Shown here piece by piece: positions 52,915-63,313 of a stretch of DNA of 64,000 nt. The DNA is from Pseudomonas oryzihabitans (GTDB lineage: Bacteria; Pseudomonadota; Gammaproteobacteria; Pseudomonadales; Pseudomonadaceae). The notes under the pieces were generated by a model that saw nothing but the letters and a program-made list of their open reading frames with translations, had not been told where the DNA came from and did no database searches. The stretch's first letter is position 1, and each line of letters begins with the position of its first letter. The position numbers and the translations under genes are program-made. The stretch spans positions 1,578,001 to 1,642,000 of the forward strand of contig NZ_CP021645.1 in NCBI RefSeq assembly GCF_006384975.1. Direction: 5' to 3'.

Positions 52915-55572
52915 ATGACTGCACCTGATCCAGCCAAAGAGGTCTCCTCGAAGCCGGTAGCCCATTCTGAGCACCACGTTTCGCCGCCTCCCGCGCTGCC
53001 CTGGCGTCTTCTGGAAAAGCTGACGGCCTACCGGCAGCCCATCGAACTGGGCGTTACGCTGGTGCTGTTCGCAGCCGCCCTGCTGGTATGCTGGCATTTG
53101 CTAAGCAGCATCGACGGCGAGGCCCTGCATGATGCCCTGCGCGACATCCCGCACTCCTCCCTGCTCGGCGCCCTGCTAGCGGCGGCAGCCGGCTTTACCA
53201 TCCTGCTGGGCTACGAGTGGTCGGCGATGCGCTTCGCCGATATCAAACTCCCGGCCAAGACCTGGACCTTTGGTGGTTTCACGGCCTTCGCCATCGGCAA
53301 TGCGGTCGGCCTGTCGATGCTTTCTGGCGGGTCGGTGCGTTATCGCCTCTATGCCCGTCAGGGTCTCAGCGCGCTGGAAGTCGCGCAGATGACGGTCTTT
53401 TCCAGCCTCGCCCTGGGAACCGCACTCCCTCCGCTGGCGGCCATCGCTGCCCTGACCAACCTGGAAGCCGCGACCCAGGCACTGCGTGTACCGGAAAGCG
53501 TGATCGTCACCGCGGCCGGCTTGATCCTGGTCGGCTACGCCATCGGCATCCTGGCCCTGCGCCGTTGGCGTGTGGCCGAACAACCCTGCGCTCATGCCCT
53601 GCACTTCCGTATTGGCAAGCGGGTCCTGCGGCTACCGACGCTACGCCTGTCCGCCCTGCAGCTGGTGATCACCATCCTCGACGTCATCGCGGCCTCGATG
53701 GTGCTCTATCTGCTCCTGCCCACGGCACCGCCGTTTGGCGCCTTCCTGTTGGTCTACCTGCTGGCCCTGGCCGCCGGCGTGCTCAGTCATGTTCCGGGTG
53801 GCGTAGGCGTCTTCGAGGCGGTCTTGCTGGCTGCCTTCGCCAACGAACTGGGCGCTGCGCAGCTCGCCGCGGCGCTGGTGGTCTATCGCCTGTTCTATGT
53901 GCTGCTGCCCTTCGTGCTCGCCTGCCTGGTGCTGCTGTTCAGCGAAGGCCGCCGCCTGCTGTCGAACAGCCCGGCCGTGCGCGTGGCGTCGGGTCTGGCG
54001 GCACCCATCCTGGCCATCCTGGTTTTTTTTTCTGGGGTGGTTTTGCTTTTTTCTGGGGTCACCCCTGAAATAGACACCCGCCTGGAGGGCATGGATTTCC
54101 TGCTTCCCCAGCGCTTGATCGACGCCTCCCACCTGGGCGCGAGCCTGATCGGCGTCGTCTGTCTATTGCTGGCGCAAGGACTGCGTCGGCGCCTGTCCGC
54201 GGCTTGGGCGGTGACCTTGGTCTTGCTGCTGCTGGGCTGCCTGCTTTCCCTGTTGAAAGGTTTCGACTGGGAGGAAGCCTCCATCCTGGCATTGACGGCT
54301 GCGCTGCTTGCCATCTTCCGCAAGTCCTTCTATCGCCGCAGCCGATTGATGGAGCAACCGTTCTCGCCGCTGTACGTGACCGCCAGCATCTGCGTGGTCG
54401 CCGCCTCGGTCTGGTTGCTGCTGTTCGCCTATCAGGACGTTCCCTACGAGACGCGCCTCTGGTGGCAATTCGCACTCGATGCCGATGCCCCGCGCGGTCT
54501 GCGTGCGGCCCTCGGCAGTTCGGTACTGCTCTTGATCATCGCCCTGGGTTGGCTGCTGCGCGCGGCACCGCCCGCCATCGAGGCCCCGGATAGCGAGGAT
54601 CTGGAGCGCGCCTTCAGCATCGTACGCAAATCCAGCCAGCCGGATGGCGGCCTGGTCATGACCGGTGACAAGGCTCTGCTCTTCCATGACACCGATCCTG
54701 CCTTCCTCATGTATGGACGCCGGGGACGCAGTCTGATCGCCCTGTTCGACCCCATCGGCCGCTCGCAACCGCGTGCCGAGCTGATCTGGAAGTTCCGCGA
54801 CCTCTGCGATCTGCACCACGCTCGCCCGGTGTTCTATCAGGTACGCGCCGAGAACCTGCCGTTCTACATGGACATCGGTCTTACGGCGCTCAAGCTCGGT
54901 GAAGAGGCGCGGGTCGATCTGCATACCTTCGATCTCGACAGCAAGGGCAAGAAGGACCTGCGCTACACCTGGAACCGCGGTCAGCGTGATGGCCTCGCCA
55001 TCGAGTTCCATGCGCCCGGCGAGGCGCCGCTGGACGAACTCAAGGCCATCTCCGACGTCTGGCTGGAGAGCAAGCAGGTGCGCGAGAAAGGCTTTTCCCT
55101 GGGTCGCTTCGATCGGGCCTATCTCAGTCACTTCCGGATCGCCGTGGTTCGCTTTCAGGGCAAGGCGGTGGCCTTCGCCAATCTGCTGGAAACCGAGCGC
55201 ACCGATCTGGCCAGCATTGACCTGATGCGGGTTACCGCCGATGCGCCCAAGCAGACCATGGAGTTCCTCATGCTTGGCCTGATCCTGCACTTCAAGGCGG
55301 CTGGCTTCGCGCGTTTCTCCCTGGGCATGGTGCCGCTGGCGGGATTGCATCCTCGTCGAGGCGCGCCCATCACCCAGCGCCTGGGCGCCATGGTGTTCCG
55401 CCGCGGCGAACAGTTCTACAACTTCCAGGGCCTGCGCCGCTTCAAGGACAAGTTCGACCCCGAGTGGGAGCCGCGCTACATGGCGGTTCCCGCGGGGCTA
55501 GACCCTCTCGTCGCTTTCGCTGACACTGCCGCCCTCATCGCCGGTGGCTATACCGGCCTGGTCAAACGTTGA
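52915..55572 (+). CDS. mprF: Aminoacyl-phosphatidylglycerol synthase/flippase
   Basis: An 885-residue inner-membrane protein. The N-terminal ~540 residues hold many membrane helices of the flippase (e.g. LVLFAAALLVCWHLLSSI, FLLVYLLALAAGVLSHVPGG). The C-terminal ~330 residues are the synthase domain (SSQPDGGLVMTGDKALLFHD, GRRGRSLIALFDPIG, FSLGMVPLAGLHPRRGAP). It transfers alanine or lysine from tRNA to phosphatidylglycerol, lowering membrane charge and giving tolerance to cationic peptides; in P. aeruginosa the product is alanyl-PG. AGAGGAG precedes the ATG. A 9-T run at 54023-54031 interrupts the GC-rich coding sequence. It is followed by its VirJ-type partner. Confidence 0.94.
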   Translation: MTAPDPAKEVSSKPVAHSEHHVSPPPALPWRLLEKLTAYRQPIELGVTLVLFAAALLVCWHLLSSIDGEALHDALRDIPHSSLLGALLAAAAGFTILLGYEWSAMRFADIKLPAKTWTFGGFTAFAIGNAVGLSMLSGGSVRYRLYARQGLSALEVAQMTVFSSLALGTALPPLAAIAALTNLEAATQALRVPESVIVTAAGLILVGYAIGILALRRWRVAEQPCAHALHFRIGKRVLRLPTLRLSALQLVITILDVIAASMVLYLLLPTAPPFGAFLLVYLLALAAGVLSHVPGGVGVFEAVLLAAFANELGAAQLAAALVVYRLFYVLLPFVLACLVLLFSEGRRLLSNSPAVRVASGLAAPILAILVFFSGVVLLFSGVTPEIDTRLEGMDFLLPQRLIDASHLGASLIGVVCLLLAQGLRRRLSAAWAVTLVLLLLGCLLSLLKGFDWEEASILALTAALLAIFRKSFYRRSRLMEQPFSPLYVTASICVVAASVWLLLFAYQDVPYETRLWWQFALDADAPRGLRAALGSSVLLLIIALGWLLRAAPPAIEAPDSEDLERAFSIVRKSSQPDGGLVMTGDKALLFHDTDPAFLMYGRRGRSLIALFDPIGRSQPRAELIWKFRDLCDLHHARPVFYQVRAENLPFYMDIGLTALKLGEEARVDLHTFDLDSKGKKDLRYTWNRGQRDGLAIEFHAPGEAPLDELKAISDVWLESKQVREKGFSLGRFDRAYLSHFRIAVVRFQGKAVAFANLLETERTDLASIDLMRVTADAPKQTMEFLMLGLILHFKAAGFARFSLGMVPLAGLHPRRGAPITQRLGAMVFRRGEQFYNFQGLRRFKDKFDPEWEPRYMAVPAGLDPLVAFADTAALIAGGYTGLVKR

Positions 55573-55579
55573 GATCCTT

Positions 55580-56854
55580 ATGCTGAAACGCGTACTCGCG
55601 GTACTGCTCCTTATCATCCTGATCGCCGGTGGCGCTACTTGGTGGTGGTTTCATCGCTGGCCCTCGGCACCGGTGGTCAAGGTCATCACCCAGTCCGATG
55701 GCCGTCTGCTGACCATGGCCGCCCCCAAGGGCGAACCCCATACGCGGGTGCTGCTGGCCACGCCGCCCGACCTGCAACTGTCGGACGCCGATCTGCTGAG
55801 CCTGGCGACCAACACCGGCGCCGAACTGGTCCAGTACGAAATCGTCCCACAGCACGACTGCAAGGCCCAGACTGCCGATTTCGACGCCGCCGCCAAGCAT
55901 CTCAGCGAGCCGCCCACCTTCGTCGGCGGTATCGGCGCGGGCGCCGTACGCGCCTGGCGCTGGCTGGCCAGCCAGGATAACGACAAGGCTGCAGCCCTCA
56001 GCGTCGGCTTCGATATCACCAACCTCGACTGCCCCGATCCGTTGCCCGAGAAGGCCGAGCACGGCAAGTGGCACATCGCCTGGAACGATCATCCCACCGA
56101 TGACTCGGCGATCTTCGTGCGCAAGCAGCCCAACGCCGACCTGACCATCGCCGACTACGGTACCGCCTTGCCGGTGGTCCTGCGCGAACAGCTCAAGACG
56201 CGCCTGCTGGGCGAGCACAACGACGTACCGGTGATCGAGATGCCTGCCGATCCGGACGTCAAGCCCGGTCATCCGGACACCGTGACCATCTTCTACTCCG
56301 GTGACGGCGGCTGGCGCGACATCGACCGCCTCTCGGCACAATCGATGAACGAAGATGGGTATCCGGTAGTGGGCGTCGACTCGCTGCGCTACTTCTGGCA
56401 GCACAAGAGCCCCGAACAGGTAGCGGCTGACCTGGCCAACCTGATGCAGGAGTATCGCGAGAAGTGGCACGCCAAGCACTTCGTGCTGGCCGGCTACTCC
56501 TTCGGCGCCGACATCCTGCCGGCGGTGTACAACCGCCTGCCCAAGGCCGATCAAGACCAGATCACCACCCTGCTGTTGCTGGCCTATAGCCGCAAGAGCA
56601 ATTTCGAGATCGCTGTGGAAGGCTGGCTGGGCAAGCCCGGCGACGAAGCCGACACCCTGCCCGAAGCCAAGCTCATTCCCGCCGCGAAGCTGTTCTGCGT
56701 CTATGGCGGTGAAGAGAAGGACGACAGCGGCTGCACCGAGCCCGGCATGTCGGGTGAGAAGCTGGAGCGTCCGGGTGGCCACCATTTCGACGAGAACTAC
56801 GACAAGCTGGCCGACTTCATGGTCAAGGCCATCCAGGACCGCACGCCGCAATAG
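55580..56854 (+). CDS. AcvB/VirJ-family periplasmic hydrolase (probable aminoacyl-PG hydrolase)
   Basis: A 424-residue protein with an N-terminal signal/anchor (LKRVLAVLLLIILIAGGATW). The C-terminal VirJ domain has the oxyanion segment TIFYSGDGGWRDIDR, the nucleophile motif VLAGYSFGADILPAVY and the His in PGGHHFDENY. In P. aeruginosa the gene next to mprF (PA0919) encodes a periplasmic alanyl-PG hydrolase that trims the MprF product; the same order and family suggest that role here. It starts seven bases after the mprF stop; the longer frame from 55544 overlaps mprF and is rejected. Confidence 0.9.
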   Translation: MLKRVLAVLLLIILIAGGATWWWFHRWPSAPVVKVITQSDGRLLTMAAPKGEPHTRVLLATPPDLQLSDADLLSLATNTGAELVQYEIVPQHDCKAQTADFDAAAKHLSEPPTFVGGIGAGAVRAWRWLASQDNDKAAALSVGFDITNLDCPDPLPEKAEHGKWHIAWNDHPTDDSAIFVRKQPNADLTIADYGTALPVVLREQLKTRLLGEHNDVPVIEMPADPDVKPGHPDTVTIFYSGDGGWRDIDRLSAQSMNEDGYPVVGVDSLRYFWQHKSPEQVAADLANLMQEYREKWHAKHFVLAGYSFGADILPAVYNRLPKADQDQITTLLLLAYSRKSNFEIAVEGWLGKPGDEADTLPEAKLIPAAKLFCVYGGEEKDDSGCTEPGMSGEKLERPGGHHFDENYDKLADFMVKAIQDRTPQ

Positions 56855-56950
56855 CGTGCACCGTCCGGGCCTGCGGGCCCGGACGGACGGGCGGAACAAC
56901 GTAGCGGTGCCTGGCGGTCTATGGCTGTATCAGCCCCGGAGACCTTCGCC

Positions 56951-57256
56951 ATGAGCACACCGCTTTCCGCCGACGCCGCCAGCAAGATCCTGGTAGATGC
57001 CTTTCAACCCCTTGGCTGCGTGGTGTCATCCGGTGCCGATGGCCACGACCTGGCCCTGGGCATCGCCGATGCGCAAGGCAAGACCCTCTACACCGAGGAA
57101 CAACTGAGCGAAGCGGACTATCGTGATCCGCTTCGTTTGGCGGGTTACATCGGCACGGTTCGTGCCGAACTGGAAGGCCGCGGTCAGCGCCTGGACGGCT
57201 GGCAGATGCCCTTCATCACCGATCCCAACGCCCTTCCCCCACCGGCCGTGAACTAG
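56951..57256 (+). CDS. Small hypothetical protein downstream of mprF operon
   Basis: A 101-residue soluble protein (LVDAFQPLGCVVSSGADGHD, LYTEEQLSEADYRDPLRLAG, YIGTVRAELEGRGQRLDGW). I do not recognise the family with certainty. GGAG precedes the ATG at 56951. It lies 96 bp after the VirJ-type gene and ends just before a terminator that separates it from kup. It may be the last gene of the mprF transcript or a separate unit. Confidence 0.75.
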   Translation: MSTPLSADAASKILVDAFQPLGCVVSSGADGHDLALGIADAQGKTLYTEEQLSEADYRDPLRLAGYIGTVRAELEGRGQRLDGWQMPFITDPNALPPPAVN

Positions 57257-57262
57257 TCATGA

Positions 57263-57289
57263 AAAAGGCCTCAGAAGAGGCCTTTTCTT
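57263..57289. terminator. Bidirectional terminator between convergent genes
   Basis: AAAAGGCCTC (57263-57272) and GAGGCCTTTT (57277-57286) form a 10-bp stem around an AGAA loop, with T-rich sequence to the right and A-rich to the left. It can end transcripts from the small plus-strand gene and from kup. Confidence 0.9.
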
Positions 57290-57302
57290 TGGCTGAACCG
57301 AA

Positions 57303-59201
57303 TCAGATTTCGACCTGGGTACCCAGCTCGATCACCCGGTTCACCGGCAGCTTGAAGAATCTCAGGTTGCCATTGGCGTTCTTCATCAAGAACACGAAGA
57401 GATTTTCCCGCCAGGGCGCCATGCCCAGCCGCTTGGTGGCGATCACCGTTTCCCGGCTGAGGAAATAGGTGGTGCGCATCGGGGTGAAGTCCAGGCCGGG
57501 ATAGGGGCAATGGCTGAGCGCCAGGGGAATGTCCGGCTCATCCATGAAGCCATAGTGCAGCACCACCCGGAAGAAGCCATCACCGAAGTCCTCGACCTCC
57601 ATGCGCTCTCCGCGCGATACCCGCGGCCGGTCTTCATAGCGCACCGTCAACAGCACCACCTGCTCGTGCAGCACCTGGTTGTGCAGCAGGTTGTGCAGCA
57701 TGGCGTGGGGCACCACGTCGGTCCGGGCGGTGAGGAATACTGCGGTGCCCTTGGCGCGGAACGGCGGCTGGGCGCGGATGCTGCTGATGAAGATCGGCAG
57801 TGGCAGCGCACCGTCGTCCAGGCGCTCGACCACCAGCTTGCGCCCGCGCTTCCAGGTGGTCAGCAGGATGAAGATGATAATGCCCGCGATCACCGGGAAG
57901 GAGCCGCCGGAGAAGATTTTTGGCGCATTGGCAGAGAAGTACAGCAGGTCCACCAGCAGGAAGCCGATCAGCAGCGGCACCATGACCCAGCGTGGCCACT
58001 TCCATAGCAGCAGGATCACCGCTGACACCAGGCAACTGGTGATCAGCATCGTGCCGGTCACGGCGACGCCGTAGGCTTCGGCCAGGTTGGCGGAGGACTG
58101 GAAGGTGAGGATCAGGAAGATCACGCCCAGCATCAGCGTCCAGTTCATCAGCGGAATGTAGATCTGCCCCTGCTCCTGGCTGGAGGTGTGCTGGATCTGC
58201 ATGCGCGGGATGTAACCCAGCTGGATGGCTTGGCGGGTCATGGAGAAGGCGCCGGTGATCACCGCCTGGGAGGCGATGACGGTCGCCAGGGTCGCCAGGC
58301 CGATCAGCGGCAGCAGCAACCATTCCGGCGCCAGCAGGTAGAAGGGATTGCGTACGGCGGACGGATCGGCGAGCAGCAGCGCGCCCTGACCGAAGTAGTT
58401 GAGGACCAGCCCCGGCAGCACCAGCAGCAACCAGGCGCGGGCGATGGGCTTGCGGCCGAAGTGGCCCATGTCGGCATAGAGGGCTTCGGCACCGGTCAGG
58501 GCCAGGACCGCCGCGCCCAGGACGATGAAGCCCTTCACCGGATTGGCGGCGAAGAACTCCACCGCCCAGTAGGGGTTGAAGGCCTTCAGCACCTCGGGCT
58601 GCTGGACGATGCCATAGACACCGAGGGCACCGAGCGAGGTGAACCAGAGCACCATCACCGGACCGAAGAACTTGCCGATGGTCGCGGTACCGCGCTTCTG
58701 GATGGCGAAGATGCCCACCAGGATGATCAACGAGATGGGTACTACCCAGGCCTCAAGGCCATCGAAGGCCAGTTCCAGGCCCTCCACCGCCGAGAGCACC
58801 GAGACCGCCGGGGTGATCATGCTGTCGCCATAGAACAGCGCGGCGCCGAACAGGCCGAGCAGCACCAGGGTGGTGGCCAAGCGCGGCGAGCCCTGTGCCG
58901 CGCGGCGGGCCAGCGCGGTGAGGGCCATGATGCCGCCCTCGCCCTGGTTGTCCGCGCGCATGACGAAGGTGATGTACTTGATGGTCACCACCCAGATCAG
59001 TGACCAGAAGATCAGCGAAAGAATGCCTAGCACGCTGTCGTGGTTCAGCGGCAGACCGTAGTGCGGCGAAAAGACTTCCTTGAGCGTATAGAGAGGGCTG
59101 GTTCCGATATCGCCATACACCACACCGGTGGCGAGAACGATCATCCCCAGTGCCGACGGGGCTTTACCACCCTGCTCCCTATCGTGTTCCGGACGGCTCA
59201 T
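57303..59201 (-). CDS. kup: Low-affinity potassium uptake protein Kup
   Basis: A 632-residue K+/H+ symporter. The family start [19 protein letters not shown] is present, then about twelve membrane helices (e.g. [40 protein letters not shown]) and a cytoplasmic C-terminal domain. GGAG precedes the ATG. It is divergent from rimO, 249 bp apart, as in other pseudomonads. Confidence 0.96.
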   Translation of the reverse strand: MSRPEHDREQGGKAPSALGMIVLATGVVYGDIGTSPLYTLKEVFSPHYGLPLNHDSVLGILSLIFWSLIWVVTIKYITFVMRADNQGEGGIMALTALARRAAQGSPRLATTLVLLGLFGAALFYGDSMITPAVSVLSAVEGLELAFDGLEAWVVPISLIILVGIFAIQKRGTATIGKFFGPVMVLWFTSLGALGVYGIVQQPEVLKAFNPYWAVEFFAANPVKGFIVLGAAVLALTGAEALYADMGHFGRKPIARAWLLLVLPGLVLNYFGQGALLLADPSAVRNPFYLLAPEWLLLPLIGLATLATVIASQAVITGAFSMTRQAIQLGYIPRMQIQHTSSQEQGQIYIPLMNWTLMLGVIFLILTFQSSANLAEAYGVAVTGTMLITSCLVSAVILLLWKWPRWVMVPLLIGFLLVDLLYFSANAPKIFSGGSFPVIAGIIIFILLTTWKRGRKLVVERLDDGALPLPIFISSIRAQPPFRAKGTAVFLTARTDVVPHAMLHNLLHNQVLHEQVVLLTVRYEDRPRVSRGERMEVEDFGDGFFRVVLHYGFMDEPDIPLALSHCPYPGLDFTPMRTTYFLSRETVIATKRLGMAPWRENLFVFLMKNANGNLRFFKLPVNRVIELGTQVEI

Positions 59202-59450
59202 GCAACGCTCCTAGAGTCGAAAAATCGGCGCATCCTGCGCCGAAGCGGCGCTGGGATCAAGTCGAAAGACCGGCACGGCAAGGGGAACAACCCCTCAGCG
59301 CAGCGCCTTCCGCAACATAGACTCTTCTGTCGGCAAAAAGCTCTGCGCTATCGATGCGCCGTGCTTTGCTCTTCCAAGCAGGGGCAGAGATGGCTAGAAT
59401 CGCGCGTTTTTTGATCAAGGCGCCTGCTGAGCGCCCGCCGAGGTTAGCCC

Positions 59451-60782
59451 ATGTCCATCCAAGCGTCCGCCCCCAAGGTCGGTTTCGTCAGCCTCGGCTG
59501 CCCCAAGGCCACAGTCGACTCCGAGCGCATCCTCACCCAACTGCGCATGGAAGGCTACGAGATCGTGCCGACCTATGAAGACGCCGATGTGGTGGTGGTC
59601 AACACCTGCGGTTTCATCGACAGTGCCAAGGCCGAGTCCCTGGATGCCATCGGTGAGGCCATCGCCGAGAACGGCAAGGTGATCGTCACCGGCTGCATGG
59701 GCGTGGACGAGGGCAATATCCGCGGCGTGCATCCCAGCGTGCTGGCGGTGACCGGGCCGCAGCAGTACGAGCAGGTGGTCAATGCCGTACATGAGGTGGT
59801 ACCGCCGCAGCTCGAGCACAATCCGCTGATCGATCTGGTACCGCCGCAGGGCATCAAGTTGACCCCGCGCCATTACGCCTATCTGAAGATTTCCGAAGGC
59901 TGCAACCACAGCTGCAGCTTCTGCATCATCCCCTCCATGCGCGGCAAGCTGGTCAGCCGGCCAGTGGGCGATGTGCTGTCCGAGGCCGAGCGCCTGGTCA
60001 AGGCCGGAGTCAAGGAGCTGCTGGTGATCTCCCAGGACACCAGTGCCTACGGCGTGGACCTCAAGTACAAGCTGGACTTCTGGAATGGCCAGCCGGTCAA
60101 GACGCGCATGCTGGAGCTATGCGAGGCGCTGTCGGGCATGGGGGTCTGGGTGCGTCTGCACTACGTCTATCCCTACCCCAACGTCGACGACGTCATCCCG
60201 CTGATGGCCGCCGGCAAGCTGCTGCCCTACCTGGACATCCCCTTCCAGCACGCCAGCCCCAAGGTGCTCAAGTCGATGAAGCGCCCGGCCTTCGAGGACA
60301 AGACTCTGGCCCGCATCAAGCGCTGGCGGGAAATCTGCCCGGAGCTGACCATCCGCTCCACCTTCATCGTAGGCTTCCCCGGCGAGACCGAGGAAGACTT
60401 CCAGTACCTGCTGGATTGGCTCACCGAAGCCCAGCTGGATCGTGTCGGCTGCTTCCAGTACTCGCCGGTCGAAGGGGCACCGGCCAACGACCTGGGTCTC
60501 GAGCCGGTCCCGGATGACGTCAAGCAGGACCGCTGGGAGCGCTTCATGGCCCACCAGCAGGCCATCTCCGCCGCTCGCCTACAGCTCAAGATCGGGCGCG
60601 AGATCGAAGTCCTGATCGACGAAGTCGACGACCAGGGCGCCATCGGCCGCTCCTATGCCGATGCCCCGGAGATCGACGGTAACGTCTACGTCGACAGCGA
60701 AACGCCGCTCAAGCCTGGCGACAAGGTCTGGGTGCGGGTCACCGACGCCGACGAATACGATCTCTGGGCGGAAGCGCTCTAA
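59451..60782 (+). CDS. rimO: Ribosomal protein S12 methylthiotransferase
   Basis: A 443-residue radical-SAM enzyme. The N-terminal MTTase domain ([39 protein letters not shown]) holds the auxiliary cluster cysteines. The radical-SAM motif is [20 protein letters not shown], and a TRAM domain ends the protein. It methylthiolates Asp88 of S12. GAGG precedes the ATG. It converges on the MerR gene with a four-base overlap. Confidence 0.96.
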   Translation: MSIQASAPKVGFVSLGCPKATVDSERILTQLRMEGYEIVPTYEDADVVVVNTCGFIDSAKAESLDAIGEAIAENGKVIVTGCMGVDEGNIRGVHPSVLAVTGPQQYEQVVNAVHEVVPPQLEHNPLIDLVPPQGIKLTPRHYAYLKISEGCNHSCSFCIIPSMRGKLVSRPVGDVLSEAERLVKAGVKELLVISQDTSAYGVDLKYKLDFWNGQPVKTRMLELCEALSGMGVWVRLHYVYPYPNVDDVIPLMAAGKLLPYLDIPFQHASPKVLKSMKRPAFEDKTLARIKRWREICPELTIRSTFIVGFPGETEEDFQYLLDWLTEAQLDRVGCFQYSPVEGAPANDLGLEPVPDDVKQDRWERFMAHQQAISAARLQLKIGREIEVLIDEVDDQGAIGRSYADAPEIDGNVYVDSETPLKPGDKVWVRVTDADEYDLWAEAL

Positions 60783-61249
60783 TCGTGCAGCCGGTGGGTG
60801 CCGGGTACATGGGCGTGCCCGGCAGCGCTACACTGCGCCGTGGTCGGTGAGGGGGCAGCCGGCTGACTGAGTTCGCGAAGGATGCCACAGCGGTCTCCTT
60901 CGCCCTCGCCCTGGCACTGGCGGCGCAACGTCACCAGTTGTTCACGCAGTTGGTTCAATTCGCGGATACGGACCTCCACATGGTGGAGGTGGGCACCGAT
61001 CAAGGCATCTACCTGGTCGCAGCCGGGCTCGGCCGTATCGCGCAGCGTCAGCAGCGCGCGGATTTCTTCCAGCGTCATGTCCAACGACCGGCAGTGGCGC
61101 ACGAAAACCAGGCGTTCGACATGGCTTTCGTCATAGCGACGGTAATTGCTGCTGCTACGAGCCGCCGGATTCAGTAGCCCCTCACGCTCGTAATAACGAA
61201 TGGTCTCGACCGCGCAGTCGGTACGCTTGGCCAGCTCACCGATTCTCAT
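60779..61249 (-). CDS. cadR: CadR/PbrR-like heavy-metal MerR regulator
   Basis: A 156-residue MerR regulator. The DNA-binding domain reads [40 protein letters not shown]. Metal-site cysteines match the CadR/PbrR set: one in [15 protein letters not shown] at the start of the dimer helix and two at the end ([16 protein letters not shown]). A Cys/His-rich tail ([18 protein letters not shown]) resembles P. putida CadR. It should activate metal efflux genes on Cd(II) or Pb(II). No cadA-type ATPase lies upstream, so its target is elsewhere or lost. Confidence 0.85.
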   Translation of the reverse strand: MRIGELAKRTDCAVETIRYYEREGLLNPAARSSSNYRRYDESHVERLVFVRHCRSLDMTLEEIRALLTLRDTAEPGCDQVDALIGAHLHHVEVRIRELNQLREQLVTLRRQCQGEGEGDRCGILRELSQPAAPSPTTAQCSAAGHAHVPGTHRLHD

Positions 61250-61427
61250 CGTCTTGCCTCGGACACCTCGGAGTCATACAGACTGCCGAGCCGAGCGCTC
61301 TGGAGCAAGGGTTATCGGCTGGTGCAAAGGCCAGCAGAACGGCTCCACGATAGGGGGAATGGGAACACGACAAGAACGACACCCCAGCGATGAGTGGATC
61401 GCCAAGGCGTCGTGACGGGTACCAACC

Positions 61428-61607
61428 TCAGTTGGTGTTGTTCTGGTAGAGCGCGGAGACCCGAGCCTGATGCTCGGATTGGAACTGTGCCTGGGCATTG
61501 GCACGAACGGATTTGCTCGACAGGTCGCGACTGGCCGCAGATGCCGTGCCGGACAGCAGGCTCATGAACACGACGGCAACGAGTGCTTGCATACCTAAAA
61601 CTTTCAT
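61428..61607 (-). CDS. Small exported protein
   Basis: A 59-residue precursor: signal peptide MKVLGMQALVAVVFMSLLSG ending TASA, then a 35-residue polar mature part (ASRDLSSKSVRANAQAQFQS onward). AGAGG lies eight bases before the ATG at 61607. Function unknown. It stands alone between the MerR gene and the lipoprotein gene in slightly AT-rich DNA. Confidence 0.7.
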   Translation of the reverse strand: MKVLGMQALVAVVFMSLLSGTASAASRDLSSKSVRANAQAQFQSEHQARVSALYQNNTN

Positions 61608-61769
61608 AGCGAATACCTCTTGGCAGTGCTGTTTCAATAGACACAGCGTACTCCTGGTACCAATTCGCTAAAAAGGCGCTTTTAAGATAGGTATATTTAC
61701 TTAAAAGGTAATTATAGGCAGGGAACCGGACTCGTCCGCAAGCGTACGAGTCCGACTAGGGTGCCTGTC

Positions 61770-63176
61770 CTACTGCACCAGGCTGAGGTGCTTCTCCAAC
61801 CCCATGGCGCCGCCTGCCCCCATGCGGATCAGGTGGAAGAAGCCGTAGTCCTCCAGATAGACCCAGCGACTCGCTGGTGCATTGGCGGCTTCGCCGTGTC
61901 GACACTCGAGGGTCTTGGCGCGACCGCTCAGGGACGCCAAGATGCGGCGCGCCTCGCTTTCGCCCACCACCTTGCAGGTCACCTTGAGTTCACGCTGCTC
62001 GGCGTCCTTCAAGGTACCCGTGAGGGTCTGGCGCGCCTGGTAGCCCACTTGGCTACCCACGGTGAGCGCGCGCCAGTTACCGTTGAAGGTCAATTGTTCG
62101 AGGGTGGCCAGTTCTTCGACCGGCAGGCTGCCATTGTCCACCCGGGTCCGCCGTACCAGATCGAACAGACCACGCCAGCTGAGCGCATCCACCCGCGCCA
62201 CCTTGCCCTGCGCAGTCAGCCGCAAGAGCCCCGGTGCGCTGCCGGGGCTAACCTGCACCTCTTCGCGATAGGGATGGCTCTGCCCCTCGTAGCGACTCTC
62301 CCCTTCCTCCACGAAGCGCTGCAGCGGAACGCGGGCAGCCGGCAAGCCAAGTGACTGGATGGCCTGCAGCGGCTGAGGTCGCGCCGTCGGCAGCTCGGCC
62401 AGGGGGGCTGGTACGTTTGCCGATGGCGCCTCGGCCGTCAACGCCTGCATCCGCGGCGCTGCCAACAAGGCATCACGCCGATCGCAGGCGGCTTCCAGCA
62501 GTGTCCGCCGCTCGAGGGGCGCGCTGGCGAAGGCTTCCTGGGTTGGCGTAGCGAGCTGGCCATCGACGATACGGCCACTGGCATCGAGGCCATAGCGGGC
62601 CGCGAGCGTATAGCGCCGCGCCTTACAGTCCGCCGCCAGGGAGTCGCGCCATTGCCGTACCGGTGCGCCATAACGCGGCGTCTGCACCGCCGCGGCCAGC
62701 TGCTGCCCACCCCAGAACCGCCGCACACCGTTGACGTCGACCAGGCTGTTGCGATCCAGGACCAGGGTGTCACCACCCGGCGCAATGGCCAGGGCACGCC
62801 AATCCGAGCTGAATGGCTGCGCGCAGAGCGCCTGTACCTGGAGATTGTGCTTGAGCGCGGCCACCTTGGGCGGACTCAGGGACAGCGGTGCGGCATAGCC
62901 ATTCACCCGCCCCGGATAGACTCGCTGCGCACCATCCAGATAGAGCAATTCGCCCTCGTCCTTCGCACAGTCCACCGCCACCAGTGCCGTGCCACCCTCG
63001 GGCAGGGCCAGCGCCAGTTGTAGACGGGAACCGTCGCGCAGGACGCTGTCGGCAACCACCGGACGGGCGAAGAGATCCTCGGCGTCGGTAGCGGGCTGCG
63101 CGGGCGGCGGCTGCGAGGTGGTACAGCCGGTCAGGATCAGGAACAGGCAGAGGGCGTAATGACGACTGGAGATCAT
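61770..63176 (-). CDS. Large lipoprotein of unknown function
   Basis: A 468-residue protein with a type II signal and lipobox (ALCLFLILTGC), followed by a Pro-rich linker. The body is predicted periplasmic, with no repeats or catalytic motif I recognise: LVAVDCAKDEGELLYLDGAQ near the N-terminus and an SLPVEELATLEQLTFNG region near the C-terminus. Several cysteines are spaced as if in disulfides. GAGAGG precedes the ATG. It is transcribed away from the CsbD-like gene. Confidence 0.8.
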   Translation of the reverse strand: MISSRHYALCLFLILTGCTTSQPPPAQPATDAEDLFARPVVADSVLRDGSRLQLALALPEGGTALVAVDCAKDEGELLYLDGAQRVYPGRVNGYAAPLSLSPPKVAALKHNLQVQALCAQPFSSDWRALAIAPGGDTLVLDRNSLVDVNGVRRFWGGQQLAAAVQTPRYGAPVRQWRDSLAADCKARRYTLAARYGLDASGRIVDGQLATPTQEAFASAPLERRTLLEAACDRRDALLAAPRMQALTAEAPSANVPAPLAELPTARPQPLQAIQSLGLPAARVPLQRFVEEGESRYEGQSHPYREEVQVSPGSAPGLLRLTAQGKVARVDALSWRGLFDLVRRTRVDNGSLPVEELATLEQLTFNGNWRALTVGSQVGYQARQTLTGTLKDAEQRELKVTCKVVGESEARRILASLSGRAKTLECRHGEAANAPASRWVYLEDYGFFHLIRMGAGGAMGLEKHLSLVQ

Positions 63177-63313
63177 GGATCCTCTCGGTAGAAACCGCGA
63201 TGAATATCGCGAACAACGAATTGAACCTGAACGAAATGCGTCTGGCGCGGATCAATAGAGGAAGCATGCCGCTTGGCATGACCCTCCCCGTTTCCACAAC
63301 ACGAGGTGCATTC

